Of a DNA stretch of 64,000 nucleotides, positions 45,481-57,715 are shown piece after piece. Position numbers and translations under genes: made by a program. The number at the start of each line of letters is the position of its first letter. Position 1 is the stretch's first letter. The DNA lies in the NCBI GenBank assembly GCA_951230915.1, contig OX579635.1:14012001-14076000 (forward strand), in the 5' to 3' direction. The notes below the pieces were generated by a model. The model made no database searches. It saw nothing but the letters and a program-made list of their open reading frames with translations, and was not told the DNA's origin. The stretch comes from Antitrichia curtipendula (taxonomy: Eukaryota; Streptophyta; Bryopsida; Hypnales; Leucodontaceae).

Positions 45481-46240
45481 TGGACCTCACAGAAAAATAT
45501 CCCAGTCCCCATCCGTTCACGGATGAGAAAAGTGCAACTGAAACGCAACGAATGACAGCCCACGCTCTCCCACTTCCATCCCACTTCCATATAAAATCTG
45601 CCTTTCCCCCACGTGGACCACGCCCACTGGAAGGATCCAGCCGGTGTCTCCACGAAAAAGTGACGAATGGACGAAAAGTGCACAACTTTCGCGGGCCCTC
45701 GTCGTCCCTCCCCTCCCCGTCTTGGGCTTTCGGCATCCGCCCCTCTCTCTTGGTGGAACCCCAGCGCTCTCACCCCTTCCGGCCAATCCCTTTGCTCCTC
45801 GACATTCTCCGCAACAATCTATGCACTTGTGTCTGTAGCAGGCAGCGCGGCGTGCGCTTTCCGCGGATCCAAACGAGGCATCATTTGGTGCAGGGGCGGC
45901 TCAGAACGCGCGGTTTGTTTACTCTCTGCGTTGCGTAGGGGGTGCTTGGGTGGCTATGAGCACATTTCTGAACTTCGAGTTGCCTTTGAGTTTCGCTTAT
46001 CGATTTTGTACTGTCATGGAGGAAGGGTGAACAGTAGGACGCGAAATTTGCAAGCTGTTGAGAAGGTTCGTGGTGGTGTGTGTTCTTTGCTCGATGCGTG
46101 CGTTCTTTGCCTTGTGTGTGTGTGTGTTGTAGTGTTGGTGTTGTTTGGCGAGACTAAAGCGAGTGAGTGAGGTTCTTAAGTTCTAGTGGTGGAGAACACG
46201 CTGTGGGAGTTCGTCGTCGTCGTCGTCGTCGTCGTCGTTT

Positions 46241-46286
<46 letters not shown>

Positions 46287-46763
46287 AGGTTTCGTTCACT
46301 TCACGGAACGGAGTCGATTCGCTGAGGCTATGTATCTAGGATATAGGGCATAGTGTTAGGTTTTGTGCGTGCGAGGATGTGGAGTGCAGTAAGCGTTTTA
46401 AGTTTGATCTAAGACCCTGCTTTGGTCGACACGGGGTGTGATGTAGTTGGAAGCACAGTGAGCTTTGCTGTGGAATTTTTCTCATGTGAAGGAGCTGCTC
46501 GTCTTCTGGCTCCTCGCCATTCTATTTTTAAAGCTTGTGTCGTGGAAATTGGTACAGGTGCAGACGTGGTGGTGTCGAATTTGTGACAGGTTAGGGATGT
46601 TTTTATGTTTGGCAAAACATGGGATAAGCGAGCCTACGGAGACATCCAGAGGATAGATAGATGGAGTATTTGCTAGAGTAGAACAGGGTCGTGTTGAAGA
46701 CGTTGCTTTTCTATATGAGTATGCTAGATACAGAGATCAAGGATTAGCTATCGCGGCATCATA
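45481..46763 (+). promoter_or_regulatory. Promoter and leader of ELF3
   Basis: GC-rich block directly upstream of the ELF3 ATG. Visible motifs: evening-element-like AAAATATC (45494-45501), TATAAAA (45590-45596), and a G-box CACGTG (45610-45615). Downstream is a leader of about 1.1 kb with a (TCG)n then (TTG)n microsatellite (46210-46287) ending in TTGTAG, so it probably contains an intron. The motif roles are known for plant clock promoters; use here is inferred. Overlapping open frames on both strands are GC-driven artefacts. Confidence 0.45.
46210..46287. repeat. TCG/TTG trinucleotide microsatellite in the ELF3 leader
   Basis: About nine TCG units followed by about fifteen TTG units, uninterrupted. 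Likely length-variable between individuals. Confidence 0.9.
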
Positions 46764-49700
46764 ATGACGGGAGCCAGGGACGGGAGATCTGATGGAAGCA
46801 AGCAGCAGGGCAGTGGACCTGCTCTGTTCCCTCGGCTGCATGTAGCCGAGACCAAGCGGGCCGGACCACGGGGTCCACCGCGCAACAAGATGGCACTGTT
46901 CGAGCAGCTCACGATTCCGTCTCACAAATTCAAACCGTCTCCCATGGCTTTGCCTTCTTCTGGTCGAATTATGAAGAGTCCGGCCATGACCACGCCGATA
47001 TATCTTCCAATTCCTCAGGTATGTTGCCATTGCTGAAGTTTCGCTGCAGGACAGTCTTGTTTTCACGGAAGTTAAGAGAGAGTTTTGGCACACTCAACCC
47101 TCTCAAATGACGCTCTGTAGTTGCACATTTCCTGTAGATGTCGAGCGTCTGTAGTGTTCGGTGCACATCCAATTGTACATCCGCATGTCAAGTCGTGAAC
47201 ACATGTGACAGGAGCCCATTTGTCCCCGAGGTAGTGCAATTAGAGAGGGTTGTCAGCTGTCACATACGACTGAAAGGCGTTGAATTTTGTAAACTGAGTG
47301 CGATGACAGTGTACCGTTTTCTTACTAATGATGGAAGTATCGGTTAATTATTGACTTCATGTATTGTCGTCAACATGTAACTTAATTTGATCTCGGTCAA
47401 GTCCGTCTTATTTCGCATTAGCTCTTATTATTTTGCTGCGATGAGCATTGCCAACCTTGGATTCGCTGATGATCTGTTGAATTATGCTTCCAGAACTCTC
47501 CAGGATTGAACCTGAGTTTTAACCTCACTACTTTTTATGTGCAGGTGTCTGCTGGATCTCATGATAGTGTGTATTCATACGTGCCCATGAACTATATGAA
47601 TCCTACTATGATGCCAACAATGGCATGTATACCCAGTTACTCATATTCGGGACTCTTCAGCGCTGAGGCTACACATTCGATGAACACCAGCGGTAGCAGA
47701 AGCACCATCATGGATGGAGCTGAAGAATCCCCTTTTGTTGGAGGTGCAGTGCCGAAGGCCTTTAGCCACTCGAAATTTCAAGCTCCCTCCAAGCAGGGAA
47801 GAGGGGACGATGACTTTGCAGTGCCCACTTACTCTTCGGTCACACAGTCCAGTGGGCAAACGACGAGGCCCTCGAGTCCCCTTCATTTCCAAAAAGCACC
47901 TCGTGGACAGCGGCCTTCGTCAAGAGATAAGGGGCCTTTAATGCAGAAGCGGTCTCCATTGATTCAGAATAAGTTTATGGAAGTGACTTCATCAGAGAGC
48001 AAGGACAACGGTGTCTGGTCTAGTGCCAGTGGGGAATGCGTGTCTGTTTGTGTCACTGGTAACGAGGGGGATTCGCAAGAAAATGGTCACAGTGAATTGG
48101 AGAGGGTTCCTTCATCTGAGAGTTACCCTGCAACTGTCCCTACTGAAAAAGTTTGTAGAGCAGATAGCTTGAATGGTCCCTCTGAACAGGACATGCACAG
48201 CAATGTCTTTTCGGAAAGCCAAAGTTGGGAGGATTCGGAGCCTTCTCGGCAGGGAAGAGGTAGCAGTCCGGAATCGGGAACTTCCATGTTGGAGAACGCA
48301 CCCGCTGGTTCTGTTCAATTCCAGGATGTTGTTAATGCCTTTGGCCAGCGAGAATTTTGGAAAACCCAAATGATCCTGATCAGGTATTATTTGATTTGTC
48401 CAGTCTCTCGAAGTCTCCTTTGTTGCGAACCTCTACATTCTTCTGTTGAGTAACTTGTTGCTCTAGAAGTGGGTGAAGATTCCTAGTTTGGTAGCGGGAC
48501 TACACTATCACGTACACTATCATTGCTTGCAAGGAAGTACCGACTTCACTGTTTGGTTACTGTTTTTTACGCTTGAACTGTCCTTTTCGAATTTTTAATC
48601 AATCGTGCTATTGCTTGTCCACTGTTTTTTGTGGTGCACATTCTAATATTGAGTACGAATTGACTCTGAGTCGTACCTGTGGCATGTGCAGACAACAGAG
48701 GATTTTTTCTCGACAAGTATTCCAGCTGCACCGTGCCATTGAAGTCCAGCAACTTCTTGCGAAGGCACTTTGTTCCTCTACTAGCATTGACGAAGCACTA
48801 GAAAAAGAGGACGATAACGTGCACATGGCTGAAAGCCCTGTAGCTGAAGTCCCTGAAGTCCCTGAAGTCCCTGAAGCTGGAAGTCCTGTAGCTGAAGTCC
48901 CTGAAGTTCCTTTAGTCGCTGAAGCTCCTCCAGTTCCCGAAGTTGCAGAAAGACACCCAGAAACGAAGGTTTCGAATGAAAACTCAAGGGCATATCTGGA
49001 ACCACCTCATCAACCTGTGCACCCTCTCCCCGTACACGCGCAACAGGCTTTTAATCGAGAAGGTCCTTGGCCGGCACCCCCTTATGCTCCAAATCCATGG
49101 GCAGTTAGAATGGCCTCCTCTTTCATGTATGTACCATATCCAGGACCCTACCCTCCTGGCTATGGGACTTATCCCATGATGGGTGCACCGATGCCCATGT
49201 ATGCTGCCCCTGGAGCTCTGCAGCAGCAGCCTGTGCAGTTTCCAACTTGGCAGCAGCAGCAGTCAGGTATGCCTCTGGTCATGGGTGCTCAAGATCCAAC
49301 TGCAATGGCAGCATGGTATGGTCAACAGGTTCTGGCAGGTGGTCCAGCAGCAGCTGCAATGACCCCAAGCGCGGGCATTGCACCTCCTGCATGTCACCTT
49401 GAACGTCTTACACCATCCGGATCTGGCCAATCAGTCGAAAGCACTTCCCACATTGCAGGTGCTCGTCAAGCTGGCCTAGCTGGAGCACCCTTTGATGCTC
49501 GTCAAGGTGACCTAGCTGAAGCTCCCTTTGATGCTCATCAAGCTGGTCAAGCTGGAGCACTCTTTGATGCTCGTCAAGGTGGCCAAGCTGGAGCACCCTT
49601 TGATGCTCGTCAAGCTCGCCAAGCTGGAGCTCTCTTTGATGCTCGTCAAACTGGCCAAGCTGGAGCTCCCTTTGATGCGCGTCAAGCTGGCCAAGCTGGA

Positions 49701-50342
49701 GCACCCTTTGATGCTCGTCAAGCTCGCCAAGCTGGAGCTCTCTTTGATGCTCGTCAAACTGGCCAAGCTGGAGCTCCCTTTGATGCGCGTCAAGCTGGCC
49801 AAGCTGGAGCTCCCTTTGATGCTCGTCAAGCTGACCGAGATGGAGTTTCCTTTGATGCTCGTCAAACTGGCCAAGATGGAGAGAACTCCAACAAGGGGAG
49901 CTCTGGGGATACTCGTGGTTGGGCAAAAGGCTGGGGTAGGAAGGAAGGACGGTGGGTGCGTGGGGACCGGAGCTTAGTTCACAAGAAAGCAAATGACATT
50001 GCGGATCTTCGTGGAAATGAAGCCAATTGCCAAAACGGTGACACTGCTTGGGAAGGAGGTGATCCTGGTCATGGAGGTTTCCAGTCAACGAACGACTGCC
50101 ACCCCATCGTTGAGCCTGAGGCCAATCTCGAGGGACGTCAGGAAGGGATGACCTCGTTGAAACACATGCGCTCAGAGGGGGCCTTTGAGTCTGGTGCATG
50201 TCGGTGGTTTCCCATTCTCTCGCCTTCCAAGAGACCTATGCATCACAATGGAGTGATTAAGGTTGTACCGCGAGCAGTTTCTGCTACTCCCGAACTCGCA
50301 GCCAATATACTTTTGTCCATCCAAACCGACAGACGGCAGTGA
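46764..50342 (+). CDS. ELF3: EARLY FLOWERING 3 homologue, scaffold of the circadian evening complex
   Basis: Three exons, 46764-47018, 47545-48383 and 48692-50342, with GT-AG introns and consistent phase, give 914 aa (Arabidopsis ELF3 is about 695 aa). Three conserved ELF3 blocks are present: N-terminal FPRLHV and GPRGPPRNKMALFEQL (22-56), a central RQVFQLHRAIEVQQLL helix (371-387), and the C-terminal GVIKVVPR..AANILLSIQTDRR block (885-913). In flowering plants ELF3 bridges ELF4 and the MYB factor LUX and represses clock and growth genes at night. The third exon has a Val-Pro-Glu repeat (about 414-451), a Pro/Gln/Met-rich stretch, and an 11-copy 12-residue repeat FDARQ.GQAGAP (about 620-764) instead of a polyglutamine tract. 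Ortholog call is strong; the complex role is inferred from the family. Confidence 0.92.
49455..49887 (+). repeat. 36-bp coding minisatellite in ELF3
   Basis: Eleven units of 36 bp encoding variants of FDARQAGQAGAP, with Leu/Pro/Ser before the Phe and Gly/Thr/Ala after the Gln. A higher-order block of three units (108 bp) is repeated twice almost exactly (about 49595-49700 and 49703-49808). The antisense strand is also open, only because of the repeat. Confidence 0.9.
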
Positions 50343-50808
50343 GCAAGGCGCCTTGGAGCACTTGAATGAGTTGCTGATCACTGTTTTTGTTTCATGGTGG
50401 ATAGGATCGTCACTGTTCGAGGTAGGATTTTGTTTGTACCCAAATTTGCAGATCCTTCAGTGGGTTGGCAGCTTCCTTCATTTTTCTGTAGTGGCTTGGT
50501 CTCCCCTGTGAAAATTTCCACACTTCATGGTGCCATCCAGGATGAGTCGTGTATGTAAATTAACGACCACTGTTCTCAAGGTTTGGTAGCTATGTTGGCA
50601 AGATTCTTCACCAGTGAACACGTCTTGTTCACGTCGATGTAACTGGAAAATCTTAGGTATTGATCTCCTATGTGATTCTAAACGGCAGGAAATGAAATAT
50701 TATAGACGCCTGGCTGGGCTCTCAAGGTTTTGTGCGCCTGAGTTGCACTGATTAGGAGATGCCATACCTTACGATTCCTGCTCTGTGATTGCAAAGTGGG
50801 CACACCTC
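50343..50808 (+). other. 3' flank and probable 3' untranslated region of ELF3
   Basis: Sequence complexity stays gene-like to about 50790, then a TTAA element begins. No clear polyadenylation signal was picked out. Confidence 0.4.
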
Positions 50809-51396
50809 TTAACCCCTAAAGCCCCGCTTGTTCCCTCGGGGGACAATTTGGGTCCGGGTAGGTTCCTATTGTCTCAATTTGAAGTGAAATTTTTTGAGAT
50901 TTTTTGAGGTTGTGTATCTTTGCAAGAGCTTTGTGGATATATAATTTTTGTTTCAATCGGATGCCGGATGAAAAAGTTATGGCACAATGAGCAAGAAATG
51001 AAGATTATCGGGCAGTCCAAAAAAAATTATAAAAAGTTAAAATAATTTTTTTTGAATTTTTTTCCTAAGCCATTATGTTTTTACCTATACATGAAGTTTT
51101 GATTCATTCTATTTGGACTAGGGATGAGAAAGTTATGGACAATCTTATTTTTTCGGGCAATTTAAGCATCTTCTTGAAAAAAAACTTTTTGTTCAACTTT
51201 GAATGCTAATATCTTCTAATTTGTACGGTCAAATTTGATGAAATTTTTATTACATGATCTCAGACAAGTTTAGTACAAGATCCTATGGTTAAATTCCCCC
51301 CAAAACAAAAAAATTGGTTTCCTTAAATGAATACAGCAGAAGTGGTAGTTTTGAGTGTTTTTTGACAGAAAACACCCTCGAGGCTTTAGGGGTTAA
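50809..51396. mobile_element. piggyBac-like MITE, family 1, copy at 50.8 kb
   Basis: TTAA borders, tips CCCCTAAAGCCCC and GAGGCTTTAGGGG inverted. Shares 'ccctcgggggaca' near the left end with the 24.3-kb copy and 'gtacaagatcctatgg' near the right. 588 bp, non-coding. It lies 467 bp beyond the ELF3 stop. Confidence 0.65.
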
Positions 51397-52008
51397 TTTC
51401 TCTTTTCTCGATGCTCTAACCCCTTCCGGAATGGAATTCTGAATTACCTTTTTCTGCATGGGAGCCTCGGTGACAAATGTTGCATTCCTGCTATAAGGTA
51501 GTCTGCTCTTAAAGCGACCATTTAAGAGCTGATTGCCTTTCAGGGGAAGCTAAAGTCCTCAGAAACAATTTTCAGTAAATTTTCGTAGGAAGAATGGTAG
51601 AATTGGCATCTAACCCAAGTTGTTTCATATTTTTTGGACCTTCTTGGAATTAGTTATGAATTTTCAAAGATTTCTGTCCTAGGCACCTATATGTGGCTAT
51701 AGGTCTTCCAAAACTTGTCCACTTCCAACTTGTAAAGAGGTGAAGAAATCAAGGAGAATGATTGTCTCTCGCAATAAATAATATTTTTTCTTTTATGCAC
51801 TCAATGGTTAAAGTGGTTGATTTACGGACCACTTCAAATCCATTCTAGAGCTAATTATAGGAGTGGTTTGAAGAAGATGGGTGCATTTAGAGCAGACTAC
51901 TTAGTTGCTTCGTAGATGTAGTTTCACTATAGTGACCATCATTGACTTAAACTTAACCTTGTCAGTTGTAGAGCTTTTTTGGTTAGAAAAAGATTATTGA
52001 CATAATGC
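51397..52008. repeat. Dispersed repeat shared with 61.1 kb
   Basis: 'ggtagtctgctcttaaagcgacc', 'gcatctaacccaagttgtttcatattttttgg' (in part) and neighbours recur in the same order at 61090-61280. No gene seen. Confidence 0.5.
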
Positions 52009-52658
52009 TTAACTCCTAAATGCCCAAGGCACCCAATTTGGGTATTCACAAAAACTTTTGAAGTTAAACAAATCTAACTAAGTTGCTATTCTTAGTAGTT
52101 TATATTTTTGAAAAATTCTTTTTGAAGTCTAGTTTTAGCATCAATAATTCGATTTGGAAAATGTTTGATTATAATTTGTGCTACGGTGTCCATTGCAATC
52201 TTGACTTTCTTTAGTGGTGATGGCTCTTGAAAATGAACTTCAAGTACACATTTTAAAATGAACTTTTAATGTAATTTTGGAGAAAAATTACATTAAAAAT
52301 TTATTTAAGAAATTTATAGAATAGATTTTGAGAAGTTATAAATCGATTGAGGTTATGCTTGTTAGGCCCTTTCTCCTTATAATTTTTTGGTGACCAAATT
52401 TTTAGATTTGACATGTGAAAAGAAGATTGAAAGACTTCAAATCACTTTTGCAATTTTAACACCCTCATAATCAAATATTATAATCTTTCAATCCATAAGT
52501 GATATTGTTGTGTTTTTTTTTCCTATATGATATCTAGTTTGAATTTGTATAGTTACAATTCAAAAAAATTGATACAACTTATCGAAATGTTGACTTTTTG
52601 TTCAATTTAAAGCAAATTCCTAGAAACTCAAAAAAGACCTTGGACATTTAGAGGTTGA
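52009..52658. mobile_element. piggyBac-like element, family 2, uninterrupted copy
   Basis: Begins TTAA-CTCCTAAATGCCCAAGGC and ends with the inverted GACCTTGGACATTTAGAGG-TTGA. Reverse complement of the interrupted copy at 23928-25524. About 650 bp, non-coding. Confidence 0.55.
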
Positions 52659-54117
52659 CAAATGTGGGATTATTGAGGATAGAAGAGTCAAAGTGAAAAA
52701 AATACTTGTACCAAATTGGAGAATGAATGATAGACAATGGGTCTGTAAAACATTAGGATGATTCTCTGTTGGTTTTTGCAAGAATTGAGAGTTTCTTCAT
52801 GGTATATATATGTTGACATTGAGTTATGAAAAATGTATAAATTGAGCATATTTGGAGCGCAGAAGTATTCTATAAGGAAACCAAATCATTTTCGACTTTA
52901 ACAATTCAGGATATCTGAAGTGCATGCATGTTCAGTGGAAAAATTCCCCTGTGTGTAGAAATAGAATTTAGAAGGATTCCATAATTTTTCACAATTTTAT
53001 TTCCCAAAACAAAATTACCATGAATTTTCTAAGTGGAAATTGTGTTTGTCCCATTTTGGTCATATAAGGTAGGAGCATCCAATGGCGTCAATGGACAAAA
53101 TGGCATCAGTTTCTACAGGTGGTAGTAATTTTAGCACTTAAATGTAAGTGGACTATAGATGGTTTATTTTTGTTGACCAAAATGATAAGCCAACTACGTT
53201 ATACTTACATTTAAATTGTAGAATCACTGCCTTACCTAGAAAGTGATGCCATTAGGTACATTGACACCATTGGGTGCTTCTACCTTAGGTCATCTTATTT
53301 TTTTATCAAGGGCTAGTTGCAAAATCAAGAGTCCTGTAGTCCAATCATAATACGCCATTCTTGATCACTTACTCACATGGTACTTGCATGGAAATACACC
53401 ACCCGATGTTGCCGAAATGGAGGGGTGATCAAAAATGGTTTGGCTCCCTTAGCAACCTTATAAAAGATTCACTTTAAGGACCTTTGGATTTGATAAACAT
53501 TGCTTTTGTGATCATTTAGAGAAATCAACATTGAAAAATATTCCTTCAATGTGTTTAAATACATGCTTAATATGAGAAATATTGAATATAGGCATACACA
53601 AAATCTTCTATTTGAAATTGTTGTGTTTCTGTTGTGACTAATCATCACTTACATAGGGGTAGTTGAAACCGATGTCTACAATTGAGGATGGAAAAAAGAC
53701 TTGTAAAAAGCACATTGTTGATCATTATACCTTAAAGTATTAAAAACATTTTTATATATGGTATCATACATCATATTTTTATACAACAAACTACTTTCCA
53801 GAAGGTGCCTATCCAATTGTGCCATCTTTGTATTTTCTCCCCCACTAACGTTGTTCAAGATACAAAAGGATGCACCTTTTGTAATTCTTTCAACATATTT
53901 TCAAGTATTATATTCATATCAACAAACATATCCATATATAAATGCACATAATTATTGCATGCAATTGTATTTTCTAAATCTACTTGCTCCAATTCATTCT
54001 CTATCAAATAAATTAGAAACCTCAATTTTCCAACTCACTTCCAATTCTTTTTACATTATGAATTATTTTTGTTTTTCTCTTTGGAAATCAATTTGTGATT
54101 CCATAGGACTTAAAGGA
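52659..54117. other. Gene-free region
   Basis: AT-rich sequence with no supported gene or element end. Confidence 0.4.
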
Positions 54118-54513
54118 TTAACCTCGTAAGGATGCTACGAACAATTTGGATTCTTTGAATGATTTTAGGAGGGGCTATAGGATGAAAAAAACAATTTAGA
54201 GGAGTTGCTTGAGTGCATATTAACTTAATAACATTGAATATTCCTTCATTAGTATATTATTAAATTTTCAAAAGAAAAAGATGTTTAATTTACATATCAC
54301 CCTTATCATTGGTGTATTTTGGCTACTCTTAGCTTTATATTCATGATAAGAATTCTAGCTATAAAAATATATATTTTTAATTTGGGCCCAACAAATGAGA
54401 TGAAGTCTATCAAGTTTAGTATCTATTGCAATTACAAAATCTAGAAAATTCTTAAATTACTTCAATACTTGATTGGAATCTAGACTTTGGACCAATAACC
54501 ATGGATTGTTAAT

Positions 54514-56517
54514 CACTACAAGTAAACGGGTATTTTATGACTGCAAAAATATGACTTAGGATGACTGACGACTAGTTGCAGTCATATTCTTGAAGGCCAA
54601 CACCTTGAGGAAAAATATGAATGCAAAATATGACTGTCAGTCATTTTTGGGCATTCTACTTCACAAGTATACACTATACAACCATTAGGAACACCAAAGT
54701 ACTTTACAGGGAATGTAGGGAACATGTTTGGGGAACGTTAAGCCATATTGTCAATCATATTTCCATGGTAGTGATATTTTTTTTGTTTTGGGTAATCCAA
54801 GAAAAATACGGGCAGTTCAAAAAAAATTGAACAAGCCATTGTTTAAGATTTTGAAATCCTACTTACCTATTTTTTAGGATTTTGAAACCTAGTCACCACT
54901 TTTTTAGGGTTTTGAAATCCTAGCCGCCACTTTTTTAGGGTTTTTGAAACCCTAGCCGCCACTTTTTAGGGTCTTGAAACCTTAGCCGCCACTTCTTTTG
55001 GCCCTTCTTCCTTGCCTTTTATTGTCTCTTAGCTCATACTTGTTATTGCTTCTTATTTTTTGCTTCTTAGTTGTTGTCTTTTGTTGCATCTTAACTTTTC
55101 TTTCTTGTTGCATCTTAACTCTTCTTTCTTGTTGCTTTTTAGTTCTAATCATGCTTCTTGTTTCTTGTTGTTGCATCTAAATTCTTTCTTTCTCTAGCAT
55201 TTTAATTCTTTCTTCTTCTTAGTTTTTGTTTTTAGTTTCCTCTTGTTGTTTTTTAATTCTTGCTTCTTGTTTCTTTTTGTTGCATCTTAACTCTTGTTTT
55301 TTGTTGTTTTTTGTTGTGTCTTAGTTGTTGCTTCTTGTTTCTTATTGTGTCCTAGTTGTTGCTTCTTGTTTCTTATTGTGTCTTAGTTGTTGCTTCTTGT
55401 TTCTTATTGCATCTTAATTTTTGCTTGTTGTTATCTCTTAGTACTTGTCTATTTTTTCTTCTTGTTTTTTCCATCACCATTCTTATTTTTCCTACCCTAA
55501 ACTTGAGCTACATATTTTGTGTTGTTGTAAGCCTTTGAAGGTTGAGCTTTGTTGTTCATTCACTAATAATTAACCTCCCATTTCTTTAATTGTATATGCA
55601 GGCACCAAAAGTTGAAACAAAGTCATTGGAGGCTACTTGCAACCCAATAGAACCATCTTCACATTATTGTAAGGAATATAGGCCTTATTGGATTTTGTGA
55701 ATGATTCATTGTGATATATATGTTTTGTATTGGTGACTAATAAATGTCAATAAAGAGAGTTGTTTTCCTTCTTACATTTTCCTTTTCCAATATGATTATC
55801 TCTTGTATATCTCTAAAATCATATGTATTCATTTTTAACTACATGGAGTCTTTTCCCAAATATGACTTTGTATTTTCCAAAATATGACTGCAATTAGTCA
55901 TAAACTACCAATGACATCCATATGAATTACCACATCAACCAAAATATGACTCATAAGAGTCATATTTCACATTAGTGAAATATGACTCACAAGAGTCATA
56001 TTCCACATCATTCAAAAACATGACTAACAAGAGTCATATTTCACATCTACAAAAAATATGATTGTACAAAGTCATATGCCACATTAGCCAAAATATGACT
56101 AACTGCAGTCATATTCCACGTTAGCCAAAATATGACTGACCGTAGTCATATACCACATTAGCCAAAATATGACTGACCGCAGTCATACTCCACGTCAGCC
56201 AAAAAAATGACTACATGGAGTCACATGCCACGTAGGATTTATTTTTGTTTGCCCAGGCAACTCAAAAAAAAGTCAAGCCCTCAAAGATGGTCAAAGTATA
56301 CGCCTTGTTGGCAAAATATGGCTAATTATGGATAATTATATCCCCCAAAAAATATGACTACCAATATGACTGATGTCCGAAGTGACTCGTTGGTAATGAC
56401 TCATGTCAAGCATGTTGCAATCATCTATAGTGATTTTTGCAGCTAGTCATATTTTTCGATTTTATGACTCATTGCAGTCATATTTTGCAGTCATAAAACA
56501 CTAATTTTGTTGTAGTG
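54514..56517. mobile_element. Non-autonomous CACTA element with AAT duplication
   Basis: Starts CACTACAAG and ends TTGTAGTG, with AAT directly on both sides (54511-54513 and 56518-56520): the 3-bp duplication and CACTA tip of En/Spm-type elements. The inverted ends also share TTTTATGACTGCAAAA. No transposase frame. Contents: a CCGCCACTTTTT-type repeat (54850-54995), a pyrimidine-rich zone of 'ttgttgcttcttgtttctta' repeats (55010-55560), an acceptor-like tgcag followed by a short exon-like stretch (from 55603), and a palindromic ATGACT repeat array. 2,004 bp. Confidence 0.85.
55830..56240. repeat. Palindromic 37-39-bp array inside the CACTA element
   Basis: About nine units of the form TATGACT..AGTCATAT followed by a spacer such as CCACATTAGCCAAAA. 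Arrays of short motifs near CACTA ends are usually transposase-binding sites. Each unit is itself a small inverted repeat. This is not a CRISPR array: spacers are related to each other and repeats are palindromic and diverged. Confidence 0.85.
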
Positions 56518-56847
56518 AATTTTACAGCTTTATAATGATACAAGTCATACAACCTTTGGTTTATACCATGATGTTGAACACTATAGTATTTATCTTTGGT
56601 GAAAATTTCAAAGTTGCTGAGATTATTTTGTATAAATATGAATTTTCTTCACTTTTTTCTCAAAAAATTAATAGTAATTTCAAATTTTCACAATTTGAAG
56701 AAAAAAATTCTATGACTCACATAAGACATGAGATTTCATCTTTGAAAAATAAAAAATAAAATTTCATTCTTATATAGTTGCAAAATGGTAGTAAACGTAG
56801 TGAAGGATTGGAAGAAAATTTGTGGCTATGGGATTGTTCTTTTAGGG

Positions 56848-57715
56848 TTAACCTCTAAACGACCAAACTGCGTTTTTTGGCAACATAGCAATTTTGGGTA
56901 GCTCACTACGAATGGAGTTTTTATTTTTTTCTTTGAAATTTTCACACAACATTTTTCCAAGGAGTAGCTTTAAGGCCCAACAATTTTCATAGCTTTTTGA
57001 CTACACAATTAAAAAGTTATGGTATGATATGTTGTTTTCATTGCTCAGCGGGCAGCCCGGGCAGCAAAAAAAACTTCTTGAAAAATCACTTTTTCTTAAA
57101 AGTAAAATTTGAAATTGGTTCTCTAGATCTGTATATACATCAAAAGCTTTTAATCATTCTATTTAGATTAATGAGATGAAAGATATGGGAGTTTTAGTTT
57201 GTGGATAGTTTGTGAATAGTTATGGATTCTCTACTCTAAAATAAACTTTGAAGTCCTTTATTTAACTCAATTTTCAATATTTTTGAATTTCTTTTTAAGA
57301 GATGGGTGTAAATTGTTTATCACAACATTTCGACCATTGGGATTGGAGTTTTTCAATTCCATAAATAAATTATTAACAATTTGATATTTTGAATCATTTT
57401 ATACTTCTTTCTGCTTACTATTTTTTTTTCCTATATCATCTACAACTCCAAATGATCTGAAATTTTTCAAGCATGTAGCCAACTTGACTTGCAAAATGAG
57501 TCCAAAGAGTAACCACCATTTTGAACATTTGTTTATATAAATATGAACTTTTGAAGTGCAGCTGCCCATTTTTTCTTGGGTTCAAAAAAGGATTTTTGTC
57601 ATGTCAAACATTAATATCTTGCAATCTACATGGTAGAAAATTCTGAAATTTTTTCCACATCTTTTCAAACCATTGTACTACAAAATCCTATAGTTACATG
57701 TGTCCAAAAAAAAAA
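56848..57715. mobile_element. piggyBac-like MITE, family 1, truncated copy
   Basis: Left border TTAA-CCTCTAAACGACC and a body closely similar to 36929-37870 and 58973-59919. The right tip is missing and the sequence passes into another repeat near 57716. Confidence 0.55.

Larger units (their letters stand above)
54118..56851. mobile_element. Probable TTAA-flanked element hosting the CACTA insertion
   Basis: TTAACCTCGTAAGGATGC at the left and ATTGTTCTTTTAGGGTTAA at the right are imperfect inverted ends bordered by TTAA. The sequence either side of the CACTA element resembles 57720-58130, which has no CACTA insertion. The right TTAA is shared with the next family 1 MITE. Confidence 0.4.

Noticed and set aside
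45230..46170. Multiple overlapping open frames on both strands upstream of ELF3
   Set aside because: GC-rich promoter and leader sequence lacks stops by composition; none shows family similarity or splice support.
49408..50199. Long antisense open frame opposite ELF3
   Set aside because: It is the complement of the 36-bp coding repeat; the unit length is a multiple of three, so a stop-free antisense unit stays open. ELF3 on the plus strand has conserved domains.
55830..56240. CRISPR-like spacing of short repeats
   Set aside because: Units are palindromic, diverged, with related spacers, inside a CACTA element of a eukaryote; this is a subterminal binding-site array.
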